Source of the DNA: Mesocentrotus franciscanus
Taxonomy: Eukaryota; Echinodermata; Echinoidea; Camarodonta; Strongylocentrotidae
Length of the DNA stretch: 64,000 nucleotides
Direction: 5' to 3'
NCBI GenBank assembly: GCA_037976565.1
Contig: CP137667.1
Span: forward strand, 26,986,277-27,050,276
Shown: positions 21,351 through 32,923 of the stretch, piece after piece
Layout: the number at the start of each line of letters is the position of its first letter
Numbering within the stretch: the stretch's first letter is position 1
Translations under genes and position numbers: made by a program
Notes under the pieces: model-generated
Told to the model about the DNA's origin: nothing
Seen by the model: only the letters and a program-made list of their open reading frames with translations
The model's database searches: none

Positions 21351-23883
21351 ACTAGACTTTAATTCGTCATGAGAACGAATTAGGTGATCTGTCTTCAATT
21401 CTTATTGTTCATGCTCATCTTCAATTCAATGATCCAATATAATGATGTTAATGTAAAATGATGTATTAAGATATGAATTGATGAATGAAGTACTGATGAA
21501 CTGATGAACTGATAGATTGAACTGATGTGAAATGAACTGAATTGATGAGCTAAACTAATGAACTGATGAATGAACTAATAGATTGAACTGTGACCTGAAC
21601 TGAAGTGATAACTTAACTGATGAACAAAATATTGAGAAATGAATATGATAAAAAACATGATCATAATGAAATTTAATGAAAATATAGATATAGAGAAGGA
21701 GAGAGGGAGACGAGTTATTGTCATGTAAAAATACATGAGCTGGACCGAGGGAAGAAAGAGGAATCATGATCAGAATGCATACACTTGGAAGGAGAGAGGA
21801 TAGTATAAGGAAACATGGTAGGGGTGAAATAAGAATACAAAGGGCAAAATGAAAAGCTAGAGGAAATTAAAGAAAATTACAATAGATATCGGAGGGAGAA
21901 CGAGAACCAGAGGCGGGAAATGGAGAGGGTGAGAGAGTATACAATGAGAGGCAGAGACAGAGGGAGGCAGAGCAAGAGAGGGAGACAGAGATAGGGAGAG
22001 AGTAAAAGAGTAGAGAGAAGAGATGCAGTGAGAGAGCAAGAGAAGGATAGAGGGCAGAACAAGAGAGGGAAGGGAAACAGAGCAACAGAGAGAGAGAGAG
22101 AGAGCAAGAGAAAGAGATGCAATGGAGAACGATGCTTTTAATATTTCCAGCATAAATAGAATTGAATATTTACTATATTATAGAGAAAGAGAGAAGTTAT
22201 AGACATGTAAACAATTCTATGTCCGGGAGAGACGTAAAGATTGCATATACCTGGGCTGAATAACTGGAAAGTATAAACGTCTGGGAAGGAGACTAAACAT
22301 CATAAAAATGGGATGATTTGATATATTCCAACAGACTTGGGAGATTAACCCTATAGGTTTAATACACGACAAGGAATCAGATTTCCCATAGGGTTGTACT
22401 CAAACGATTGACATTCTTCTCCCATAGATATAACACGCAAAATTAGGCATTTTATTACATTGTTTGTGATTGTATATGATAATATGTTATAATAGTCGAA
22501 GAAGATCATAAAATCAAATTTAAAACGACGGCAAAAAAAAAAAAAAAATGACCCACCAGGAATCGAACTTGGGTCGCCGGAATGGGAGGCAAGTGCTATG
22601 ACCACTATACCAAAATAATCCACATAGACATTACACGTGAACGGAAAATGGAATTCTCAAATCCCACTTTGCAAGTGAAATATGAGCATGATCCCGGCAT
22701 CTGATCGAAAAATAAAGGGCACACTTGTGATAGCTTATTGTCTCAGCTACAACATACTCAAAGCTCAGCGAAAACAAAGCTAAAACGACGGAGATATTGC
22801 TCGCGAAAGACGGAATGAAGAATCCAGTTTTGAAAAAAGTCATGTCCCATAGAGAATACACGCAAAATGTGAAAAATTGACATGCCTCCTTTAATCGCAA
22901 AAATACGCCATGATGCCTTTGTCAAAATGAAAAATCGTGTAACTGCATTTGTAGAGAATTGTCTCAGCTAGAACATATCAAAATTTGGAAGAAAATCGAT
23001 CAATATTTACAGAGATACAATCAATTTTCCAAAAATATGCTGACGTCATAATATGCAAATTGAAATTTTGAGTTCGGAGGCCATTATGATGACGTCATGA
23101 GTTAATTGAGGGTCAAATGAGACATGAAATCATATCTCCGACTCATAATCTATCCAAATATGAAAAAAAATTGAGTTCCCATCCATTCTGAAGAGTTACA
23201 ATGAGTTTTGTATAGGCATGTTTTTGCCCATGTATTGTGGATAGAGATAGCGCGGTCGCGGGTGCTGTTAACTTTGACGGACGCTCATTGCGTTATTACT
23301 GGTCAGAAAAGATGAACAAGGTATCAAAATGCTTGGAAAAATATGCCAAATATGATGGCAGAGAAAATTTGGCGATTCTATGTTGCAAAATGCCAAAACG
23401 CGCGAAAAGCGCGCGCAGCGCGCGCGTTTTTGAAAATGCTTAAAATGGCCTGAAACGTACTCTCATTTGAATAAAAGTGATTTTGAACATTTAAATTTTG
23501 ACGCGCATATCGCGCGTCATGACCTTTATGTGACCTTTGATGACATGACCTGTTGACCTTGATTTGAAGTATATGTGATATGAAAATGAATGACCTTTGA
23601 TGACGATCATGAAGATATGATTGATAATGTGATTTCACAAAATGGCGCCTGGATGACGTCACGATGACCCGTGACCTTGAGAAGGTTACTTGAAATTGAC
23701 ATTATAGGGCCTGATGACTGACAGAAATTGAAGGAAATTGACCATGTCGATGTCGAGTAAACGTTTACACAAAAAAGTGTACGGAAGAAATAAAAATAAA
23801 TAAATAAAAATAAATAAATAAATAAATAAAGAAAGAAAATTCTGACGAAATCAATAGGTGATCTGTCGTTGACAGATCACCTA
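21351..23883 (-). mobile_element. Rolling-circle-like element B (family 1)
   Basis: Reverse-oriented family-1 copy inside the LINE N-terminal coding region. The TAGGTG terminus is at 23883, the subterminal repeat and hairpin near 21361-21402, and the CTAGT end at 21351-21355. Removing TAGGTG...CTAGT rejoins the LINE codons GCT ATA AT|T ATT GTA in frame, which shows insertion between two T residues without target duplication. It contains the family core, a tRNA-like module and a GA-rich tract (21890-22120) also present in element C. CRE-like palindromes lie near 23040, 23090 and 23652. Confidence 0.78.
22549..22621 (-). ncRNA. tRNA-Gly(CCC)-like module in element B
   Basis: The sequence reads as a tRNA-Gly with a CTCCCAT anticodon-loop-like segment, an A box-like TGGTATAGTGG and a B box AGTTCGATTCC. 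The T arm is nearly complete (one mismatch) but the 5' acceptor strand does not pair with the 3' strand (TGGGTCA), so it is not a functional tRNA. A T run follows. The same module is at 31937-32009. Confidence 0.65.
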
Positions 23884-23960
23884 ATTATAGCAACGTGCTT
23901 CACTGGTTCCATTGTTTACACTCCACTCAATTCAAGCTGACAATACACTGTTGTATTTTA

Positions 23961-25429
23961 GTGTTGGTCAAGCGTAAATGTCTAGTGCAATGGGGTAGTA
24001 CAATGTGGCTACTAGTATCAAGTCAGTAGCATCATGGAAAAATCTTTCACTCTCAGTTCTGTTCCAGGTATCACAAAATATCCAGCCAAGATTGTACTAC
24101 CGCATCCATGTATTTGCTTAAATGCTTTGGCAACATCTGTATGGATTGCAGTAAGATGGTTCTTCACAAAATGACAAATATACAGGAGCAATATAGTGGT
24201 ATCAGCCTGCTAGGCGAACCGATTATATATAGGATTTACATCATAACAACATTAAACTAACAATAATGTATTTTGCTCTCATTTTTGACATCGATATCTA
24301 CTGGGCGTCCTTACAAACGTACTTCCAAACGCAGTGCTTCCTGTCCTGTAATTGACGTGAAACTTGTATCAGAAAATGTTCCCAAACACAAAGATTTTAT
24401 TAGGCACCATATGCAATCAGTATTTAATCCGTTAATCATAATTATCAAATACTATTGAGAGCCATCAGATGAAAAATAATAACCAATAATGCTATGTCGG
24501 GCTCAGATTACATGACCGCCATTTGGGGCTCATCACATGGTGTGAAATGCACGCATTGCTGACACACGCAATGCGGGATAGAAACACTACTGAGTGGAAT
24601 ATGATTTATATATTTGCAGTGTCGCACAAGAAGCTTTTACGTCATGTGCAGTACGCAACAAGGGCTTTAGGCATTACTGTTTAGGTTTATTATTTTAGCG
24701 CGTGTTACATTTATTAAACAAATTATTATCAATAAATCCGGGAGGGTTGGCAGCTCTGCTTTCAAGACTGAAAATTCTATCCATGATTTTTTTTTCAGGG
24801 AACGCCAGATTAGAAAGGATTACAGAGGGGCTGGACAGGGGGACTAGCGAACGGGCAGGGTTCTATACTCTATTGATGCACACAATAGGCGCGTGCAAGG
24901 AACCCCTAGGGACTACCAGCGTACCGTATGCGTCCGGGAACGGGGGATAAAGACATAAGTAGGCGTTCCACCCGCGGGAGAATGCTAAGCAATATCAATT
25001 TTGCCTTCCCTAAAAAAAGGTGAACCTATACAAGTAAAATGGGGTGCAGCTGAAGAAAGTGCTTTCAACACACTTTAATAAGCAGAAGCTAGCACAGGAA
25101 CCTATTCTCCACCTTCCAGCCGTGGGTCTGGGTGCAATAGTCTGAAATATATACCCGTTTCAAAACAGCTTTATGTCCTTTCACAGCAAAGAAGGCAGAA
25201 TATTGAATTTGTGATATTTTTGTTTGAAGAAATAATGTGTGTCGATAACGCTCATTATGGCGCTCTAGCATTTTAAGAAATTAATTCCTGCCAGGTACCC
25301 ATTTACATCACCTGGGTTGAGTGTGGTAAATGTAGATTTATGTGTGCCATAGGACATTAGTGCTGTGGCAGACTCGAACCGCTAGCTTGTGATCTACAGT
25401 CCGGTGACGTATCCAGTCGTCCACGACAC
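23961..25429. other. No recognised gene
   Basis: Mostly unassigned AT-rich sequence. A 61-codon frame on + at 24273-24458 and a short open stretch on minus at 24030-24190 have mildly protein-like composition, but no family was recognised and neither has convincing splice context. 24960-25280 has no visible feature. Confidence 0.5.
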
Positions 25430-25807
25430 CTCTAGTAAGCACAGAAAATTGTTGATGGAGCATGTGTCAAACAACAGGAAGACTGACAATTACAGCCATA
25501 GTGCATTTGGTTACTACATACTATATAGTGCTGAATTCAAGGAAAATATCCTACAACGTACCCACTTTAATACTACACCTAGGTCGAGTGTGGCAAATGT
25601 AGATTAATTTCTTGCCAAACAACATTAGCAAGAATTTGAACCCTAGGCCTTTACCTCATGGTTTACTGTCGAGAGGCTTATCCACTGGACAGTGGACAAT
25701 AAACACCTCTTCATGAACCATGGTTAATGCCCATTATCTTACAATGTACATTAGTCATATGACTGATTTTAATAAATACAGCTGTAATTGTGCTTGGAGT
25801 ATTCAAA
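25430..25807. repeat. LRR cassette intron fragment
   Basis: Starts within the intron text (TAGTAAGCACAGAAAATTG) and runs to element G at 25808. No exon is present. Cassette DNA continues right of G at 28903. Confidence 0.75.
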
Positions 25808-26259
25808 CAAGGGAAACGCTCTTGGCGGTCGCGCCTGCATTACGCAATTCGATATGATGAACATTTGAGGTTGGGATATTACTTATAGGCAGGGTGGCCC
25901 ATTAGCAGGCCCCACAAAATGAAATCCTCTGAATATAATCAGCATTTTGAAGTGAATATTGACTAACAATCAACATAAGAATTATTTACCATTACTTGTA
26001 CCAAGATTGATAACTTTCATGAAATATGAACAAATAACAAAAACTGATTGATTAATTCTCATATTAAGTTGTGACAAACATAATCTAAGTCTACTGACCT
26101 AAAATTACCTTTGACCTTGACTTTGTGACCTGGAATTTGTGTCGTATAATTTGTGATACTTGATTACCCTTGGGTACAAGTTTCATGGAATTTGAACAAA
26201 AACTTTTGAAATTATGCTAAAAGTTCAAAATCTTGATGTTGATGGCACAACAAAGTTCA

Positions 26260-27413
26260 GTTCAGTTTCAGTTTCAGTTTATTTTTTCATTTCCAACAGA
26301 ACAGTAATTTTGACAAGAAATCAGTATACAATTCAATATTCAAGAATATAATACATTTTACATGGTTTAGAATTGTGAAATAGAAAGTATACATAAATAT
26401 CCAGTACAATGTTTTTTTAAGAGATTTTTCAAGATAACCCTGTGGAAATGGAGGGATCCACCGAAAAGCAGAGCTTGTAAAATGTGGATCCCTCAAAAAA
26501 TGACAAACACAATTTTTGTAACATGTAAATATATTGACTTGAAAGAAAAGGAAAAAATATATATATACACCTGTATATATATATATATATACATAGATTA
26601 CCAAAAAGTGGCAGAATAATAATACAATTATAAATCCGTAATTTGAAAAACTTGTTACGACACTTTTATGGTTAATACTGGAAAGGTCATAAGAGACAAT
26701 GACGACTGACAGATAAGACATAAGTGTATAATAATAATAGAAAAATATATAAGACAACAGAAAATAAAGCAAGGAAACAGAGAAATGGAAGAATAGAAAA
26801 TGTTGCTGCATATGTGAAGAGTAAAGAAAAAGAGAGGAGAGGTGGGTGGAGAGGAGAAGAAAGGAGAGTGAGAGAGAGCGCACACGATGTGCATACTGCA
26901 GGGGTAGCGACCAAAATTATAGTAAGATACATACAGAGCGTAAAAAAGACGTGACGGGAAGGATTTAAAGAAGGCAAGACATGATTTGACAAAGCACTGA
27001 TATTAATTTGTATTGGAAGTATAAGAAAAAATTTCAATTTCCTTAAGAGAGGGGGCAAGTTGAATGTCATTATGAAGAGAGTTCCAGAATTTGGGGGCTG
27101 TATAAATAAACGTGTTTTGAGCTAGAAGGATTCTCAGCAAAGGTAGATGAAAGTCATTACAATGCCGAGTTGGGTATTTATGAGAGGATTTATTTAGGGT
27201 GAACATATCATCAAAAACGAAAGGAAGCATGTTGTTATTATAAGAATAAATAAACTGGCCCAACTGAAAGAAATAAAGATCTTTAACTTTCAATATTTTA
27301 TTTGAAAAGAAAAGAGGATCCGTATGAGAGCGAAAATGAGAAAGGCAAATGATATGAAGGGCTTTCTTTTGTAAGTCTAATATAAGTCTAAGTTTGCAGA
27401 CCTGAAATGACAT
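26260..27413 (-). mobile_element. 5'-truncated LINE fragment (LINE-3)
   Basis: Minus-strand 3' end of a LINE of the same group as LINE-2 (57.4-62.07 kb). The coding end (27003-27413) reads SHTDPLFFSNKILKVKDLYF, YPTRHCNDFHLPLLR and APKFWNSLHNDIQ, matching the LINE-2 C-terminus. The 3' UTR ends with the shared GTTGGAAATGAAAAAATAAA, then a CTGAA-type tail. It lies within the family-3 tandem array: host text ACAACAAAG on one side and AAGTCTAAGTTTGCAG on the other is continuous in copy H near 63060. 5' truncation is typical of target-primed insertion. Confidence 0.85.
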
Positions 27414-27900
27414 ACGACCTTGACTTTGTCACCTAAAAGACTAATCACATGATTGGTGATACTTGATAACCCTTATGTTCAAGTTTCATGGAATAGGAAT
27501 GTATACTTTCAAAGTTATGATAACAGTTCAAAATCTTAACCTGATGCCACAACATAGTCTAAGTCTGTTGACCGGAAATGACCTTTGACCTTGACTAAGT
27601 GACCTGAAATTCTATTCAAATAATTGGGAATACCTGATAACCCTTAAGTCTAAGTTTCATTGAATAATAGCTTATAATTTCAAAACTGTATTAACAATTC
27701 AAAAATTTGACCTCAGGTTAAGTTTTTGATGATGATGCCACAACATAGTCTAAGTTTGTTGACCTGAAATGACCTTTGACCTTGACTTTGTGACCTGAAA
27801 ATCTTCTCACATGATAAGGGATACTAAATAACCCGTTAGTCTAAGTTTCATTGAATAAGAACTTATACTTTCAAAATTATATTACAAATTAAACAAGTCA
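27385..27900. repeat. ~170-bp tandem repeats (TGACCTTTGACCTT)
   Basis: Degenerate units with TCTAAGTTTGTTGACCTG, GACCTTTGACCTTGAC, GATAACCCTTAAGTC and a TTTCATTGAATAA segment. The array starts before the LINE fragment (26085-26255), and the same units fill copy H (62885-63540). Confidence 0.8.
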
Positions 27901-28128
27901 ACGCAAAGCGTAGCATCCCCTCGCAAGGTACAAATGGCCTATATACTTTGGAACAAGTTACCTCCATTAGACTATATTATAAGATGATGACATGGATCCT
28001 GTGACCAGGCATTTATTTTACCTAAAGCGTAATTTGGATAATGACTGGTTATTATCCAATTCTAATGACCGGTCATTAGTAAAACAAAACATCATCTTAT
28101 AAAACAAATTATACACATCGTTTTGTTC

Positions 28129-28250
28129 GGGCATTAGTAAAATTACCCACACTCGGTACCTTCAAAACAGTCCAAACACCCTCGACTACTGCCTCGGGCG
28201 TGTTAGACTGTTTTAAAGGTACCTCGTGCGGGTAATTATTACTAATGCCC
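28129..28250. repeat. Hairpin, ~50-bp arms
   Basis: The inverted arms begin GGGCATTAGTA and contain GGTACCTTCAAAACAGTC on the left and its inverse on the right, with a loop of about 15 bases. Imperfect but long; no ORF. Confidence 0.8.
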
Positions 28251-28329
28251 TCACTGATGAGTATTATTTGTATACTATTATATTACTAGGCAAGGAAGTA
28301 AACCACATTTCAATTCACGTATATGATTA

Positions 28330-28790
28330 GGTGTTTTTGCATATTTAATGAGCTATGACCTTTCACCTTTGACCTACATACTCGGAAATCGAACTTAGGC
28401 TGTGTTTTGATACCATGCATGTACCTTCATATTAAATTTCATTAAAATTTATCAAACATTACTAAAGTTATTGAATGCAAACCAGATTAGCATATTTAAT
28501 GAGCTATGGCCTTTGACCTACAAACTCCGAAATCGAACTTAGGTTGTGTTCTGATACCATGTACCTTCATATCAAATTTCATTAAAATCAGTCACACATT
28601 ACTAAAGTTATCGATCGAAAACCAGATTCGCATATTTAATGAGCTATGACCTTTGACCTACATATTTGGAAATTGAACTTAGGCTGTGTTTTGATACCAT
28701 GTACCTTCATATCAAATTTGATTAAAATCTGTTAAAGTTATCCATTAAAGTTATCGAACGGAAACCAGATTCACATATTAAATTCGTCGG
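28330..28790. repeat. ~140-bp tandem repeat, about 3 units
   Basis: Each unit has GCATATTTAATGAGCTATG, TTTGACCTACA, AACTTAGG and TACCTTCATATCAAATTTC. It lies inside element G. Confidence 0.8.
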
Positions 28791-28902
28791 CGAGGGGAAA
28801 AAAAAACTTAACCTTGGTTATGTTTTTTATGTTGACGCTGCCGCCGTTGCCGTCACCGGAAAAGTGGCGCCTTTGTTTCGCCTTTTGCTACGAAGGCAAG
28901 AC

Positions 28903-30700
28903 AATAAACGAAGATGGATCTATCGCTTTGTTGATTATGTAGACACATTTTCGACATTGCCTAAATGCTTTATAATGCAGTCATGACTAAAGGTATGCAT
29001 TAAACATGAATGTATATTATGTAGAGTGAGTACATGTAAATGTGCTTCAAATACGTGCACTGTGATCTAGATCTTCATTCTTTTTAGTGGGTTTTGAATC
29101 TGAAGTTTACTTTGATACTACTTCCAGACCAATCATGACATAATTCCATCCTTATGAATTGCTTAGAGCTTAATTGGTGAATTTTTTGGCAAAACATATT
29201 TTCATCTCAAGCTATATGAATTCTTTATCAAACACTGCACATGATAGACTCTCTTTTTAATAATTTCCTTTGTCTGCTAAGACTAATATATTTTTTCATT
29301 AAAACATTACACACATTAAAATTAATATTGACTGTTGCTAAAATATCATAACTCCCCAAACTCATCTCCACTGCTACATGTACATTCATGAATTCATTAT
29401 GGCATGGATATAGAGTTAAAAAAACACATACATACCTGTAAGGTTGATGCCTTTGCATTCAAGTGAAGAATAGAACTCCTCTCTGAAATCCTTTCCAGTT
29501 ATTATCAGTTCAGTCAGGTTTGGCATGGAATACAAAGCATCTACAAGGTGGTAAGAAGAGGCTGATGTAGGACACCTAACACCTTCAAGCCAGAGAGTTT
29601 GGACCTACATGTATACAAACAGTGATTCAAATAAATACATTTAATACCAGATTACATATTTTAATTGAATGATTGCAACTATGACTGGGTGCTCCAATAT
29701 ACATGTATGTGTATGTTCAGATGACATATGCTTTGGGCTTTATTTAGTCAAATATATAGGATTTGGATAAGGGCTGCAAATAGGTTTCAATTAGGTTTAG
29801 TGATAGGTATACTTTTTGGTGCAGGGATAAAGTTAAGAATTCAGTAAGTGCAGGATAGTACGCACAGAAAATTGTTGACAGAGCATGTGTCAAACTACAG
29901 GAAGAATGACAATTACAGCCACAGTGCATTTGATTACTACATATTATAAAGTGCTGAATTCAAGGAAAATATCCTAAAAGGTACCCACTTACTGCATCTA
30001 GGTCGAGTGTGGTAAATGTAGATTAACGTCTCGCCAAACAACATTAATGCTTCGCACAGCAAGGATTTGAACCATAGGCCTATACCTCATGGTTTTCTGT
30101 CAAGAGACTTATCCACTGGACAATAAACACCTCTTTATGAACCATGGTTAATGCCCATTATTTTAGAATGTATATTATTCACATGAATGATTTTAATAAA
30201 AAGAGATGTAATTGTGCTTCGAGAATTAAAATTAACAAAGGATGTATCGTTTTGTTGATTACGTAGACACATTTTTGACATTGCCTAAATGGTGTTTAAT
30301 ACATTCATGACTAAAAGTATGCATTATACATGAATGTATATTATGTAGAGTACATGTAAATGTGCTTCAAATCGTGCGCTGTGATCTAGATCTTCATTCT
30401 TTTTAGTGAGTTTTGAATCTGAAGTTTACTTTGATACTACTTCCAGACCCATCATGACATAATTCTAACCTTATGAATTGCTTTGAGCTTAGAAATATAA
30501 GAATTACAAACAAAAATATTTGTATCCACTAGTCTTCAGAGTAATCAAGTAAACTCTTTATACTGAAATTGCATTACAGCCAAAGTAGCAACCCAACACT
30601 TTCCTTCCCCCAAAGTATGCTTACTTAAAGACATCATGATAGTCTCCGTCATTTCTGAGGCATACCTTTAAAGGTGATTTTTTTGGCAAAACATAATATT
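28903..30700 (-). repeat. LRR exon-intron cassette 3
   Basis: Long stretch of cassette DNA with the exon at 29436-29604 and an intron that gives an uninterrupted reference for several insertion sites: element G (30210-30265), the foldback composite (30610-30660) and element C (29180-29215). Confidence 0.8.
29436..29604 (-). pseudogene. LRR exon copy 3, 1-bp insertion
   Basis: Acceptor (TAG|GTCC at 29604) and donor (CAG|GTATG at 29436) are both kept. Length is 169 bp, one more than intact copies, from an extra A near 29461 (TTCAAGTGAAG against TTCAGTGTAG). This shifts the frame near the donor end; the rest aligns well with the intact exon at 33159-33326. Confidence 0.85.
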
Positions 30701-32923
30701 TAGGTGGTCTGTCGGTATCGACAGATCACCTATTGTTTTCGTCAGAATTTTCTTTCTTTATTTATTTTTATTTCTCCCCCTTTTTTGTGTAGAGGATAAC
30801 TCAAGATCAAATAAGTCAATTTCTTTCAATTTTGGCACAGTCATAGGTCATTGTCATGAGACGTGACAGGAACATTTTCAAGGTCATCAAGTCTTCATGA
30901 CGTCATCCAGGCGCCATTTTGTGTTTTTTTGTACTTTCAACTCATGATCATATCTTCATAACGGAAAGTCATTTCTCATTCATATTTATAATGATCAAGG
31001 TCAATATCCGTCCGGTCAATTTCAGGTTAAAAACGCGCGCGCGCGCAAAATTTCAAAATGCTCCAAAAAATTGTCTCAAATTCATTTTGGATACGTGGCC
31101 ATTTTAAGCATTTCGCAAAAAAACGCGCACACGCATGCGCGCGCGTTTTCGCGTATTGGCATTTTGCAACATAGAATCGCCAATTTTCTCTGTCATCATA
31201 TTTGCCACATTTTTCCAAGCATTTTGATACCTTGTTCACCTTTTTCTGACCAGTAATAACGCAATGAGCGTCCGTTCAAGAAACATGTCCGTGCGCGCGA
31301 GCTCTTGTAATACATAGCATATATGGGCAAAAACATGCCTATACAAAATTCATTGTAACTCTTCAGAATGGATGGGAACTCCCAAATTTTTTTCATATTT
31401 GGATAGATTATGAGTCGGAGATATGATTTCATGTCTCATTTGACCCTCAATTAACTCATGACGTCATCATAATGGCCTCCGAACTCAAAATTTCAATTTG
31501 CATATTATGACGTCAGCATATTTTTGGAAAATTGATTGTATCTCTGTAAATATTGATCGATTTTCTTCCAAATTTTGATATGTTCTAGCTGAGACAATTC
31601 TCTACAAATGCAGTCACCACGATTTTTCATTTTGACAAAGGCATCATGGCGTATTTTTGCGATTAAAGGAGGCATGTCAATTTTTCACATTTTGCGTGTA
31701 TTCTCTATGGGACATGACTTTTTCTCAAAACTGGATTCTACATTCCGTCTTTCGCGAGCAATATCTCCGTCGTTTTAGTTTTGTTTTCGCTGAGCTTTGA
31801 GTATGTTGTAGCTGAGACAATAAGCTATCACAAGTGTGCCCTTTATTTTTCGATCAGATGCCGGGATCATGCTCATATTTCACTTGCAAAGTGGGATTTG
31901 AGAATTCCATTTTCCGTTCACGTGTAATGTCTATGTGGATTATTTTGGTATAGTGGTCATAGCACTTGCCTCCCATTCCGGCGACCCAAGTTCGATTCCT
32001 GGTGGGTCATTTTTTTTTTTTTTTTTTTTTTCGTTTTAAATTTGATTTTATGATCTTCTTCGACTATTATAACATATTATCATATACAATCACAAACAAT
32101 GTAATAAAATGCCTAATTTTGCGTGTTATATCTATGGGAGAAGAATGTCAATCGTTTGAGTACAACCCTATGGGAAATCTGGTTCCTTGTCGTGTATTAA
32201 ACCTAATATAGGGTTTATCTCCCAACTCTGCTACAATATCAAATCACCTTGCTAGTCTCCTTCCCAGACGTTTTTACTTTTTCCAGTTATTCAGCCCAGG
32301 TATATGCATGTTTACGTCTCTCCCGTGGACATAGAATTGTTTACTTGTCTATACTTCTCTCTTTCTCTATATTAAATTCTATTTATGCTGGATATATTGA
32401 ATGCATCGTTCTCCATTGCATCTCTCTCTTTCTCCTCTCTCTTGCTCTGTTTCCCTTCTCCTCTCTTATTTTGCCCCTCCCTCTCTTGCTCTGTCTCTGC
32501 ATATATCTCTCTACTCTTTTACCCTCTCCCTCTCTCTCTCTGCCTCCCTCTACCTCGACCTCTTGCCTTGCCTCCCTCTTATTCTCTTGCTCTGTCTCCC
32601 TCTGCCTCTGCCCTTCTCTTTTCTTCTCTCTCACCCTCTACCTCTCCCGCCTCTGGTTCTCGTTCTCCTTCTATTATGTCTTGTAATGTTCCTTAATTTT
32701 CTATAGCTCTGCCCTTTGCCCTTTGGCCTTGGAACTCAAAATACGAATTTGCATATTATGACGTCAGCATATTTATGGAAAATTGATTGTATCTCTGTAA
32801 ATATGGATCGATTTTCTTCCAAATTTTGATATGTTGTAGCTAAGACAATTTTCTACAAGATCAGTTATTCAGATTACATAACAGACCACCTAATTCGTCC
32901 TCATGACGAATTACATTTCTAGT
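30701..32923 (+). mobile_element. Rolling-circle-like element C (family 1)
   Basis: Starts TAGGTGGTCTGTC with a terminal hairpin. The subterminal inverse repeat is at about 32880-32892, the hairpin AATTCGTC...GACGAATT follows, and it ends CTAGT. The flanks rejoin as cassette intron: GGCAAAACATAATATT on the left and TTCATCTCAAGC on the right, which are contiguous (apart from a 3-bp difference) at 29180-29215, so there is no target duplication. It contains the core, a tRNA-like module and a CT-rich tract (32400-32650). CRE-like palindromes lie near 30899, 31459, 31507 and 32758. Confidence 0.8.
31937..32009 (+). ncRNA. tRNA-Gly(CCC)-like module in element C
   Basis: Same module as in element B: A box-like TGGTATAGTGG, CTCCCAT loop, B box AGTTCGATTCC, 3' strand TGGGTCA, then about 20 T residues that could terminate Pol III transcription. 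The 5' acceptor strand is not complementary, so it is a tRNA-derived sequence and not a tRNA gene. Confidence 0.65.

Larger units (their letters stand above)
17046..23960 (-). mobile_element. CR1/L2-type LINE (nested by element B)
   Basis: A near full-length non-LTR retrotransposon on the minus strand. It runs from the 5' region with an ATG at 23912, through a 2A-like motif, APE endonuclease and RT, to a 3' end with a CAATAAAA-like signal and an (ACCATT)n tail at about 17046-17065. About 4.4 kb is LINE; 21351-23883 is inserted element B. Lesions: element B, a TAG in the endonuclease (20210-20212), and frameshifts at the endonuclease/RT junction (19622-19625) and after RT (about 18555). A (GA)n-rich tract lies in the 3' UTR at 17420-17510. 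Clade within the Jockey superfamily is not fixed. Confidence 0.85.
25808..28902 (-). mobile_element. Family-3 repeat element G
   Basis: Bounded by CAAGGGAAACGCTC on the left and GCTACGAAGGCAAGAC on the right. A sub-left GTCTCGCCTGC/GTCGCGCCTGC region is the inverse of the right terminus (compare copy H), giving asymmetric inverted repeats with a GGCG/CGCC hairpin beyond. The element interrupts LRR cassette DNA (compare the uninterrupted copy at 30210-30265) with AAA on the left and AAT on the right, so A^A (T^T on the other strand). Inside are TGACCTTTGACCTT tandem arrays, a LINE fragment (26260-27413), a hairpin (28129-28250) and a second tandem array (28330-28790). No ORF. Confidence 0.6.

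Noticed and set aside
24273..24458. 61-codon frame with KHKDFIRHHM
   Set aside because: No family recognised, no start or splice context, unique; left as unassigned.
31937..32009. Functional tRNA-Gly gene
   Set aside because: 5' acceptor strand does not pair with the 3' strand, and the sequence is embedded in a repeated element.
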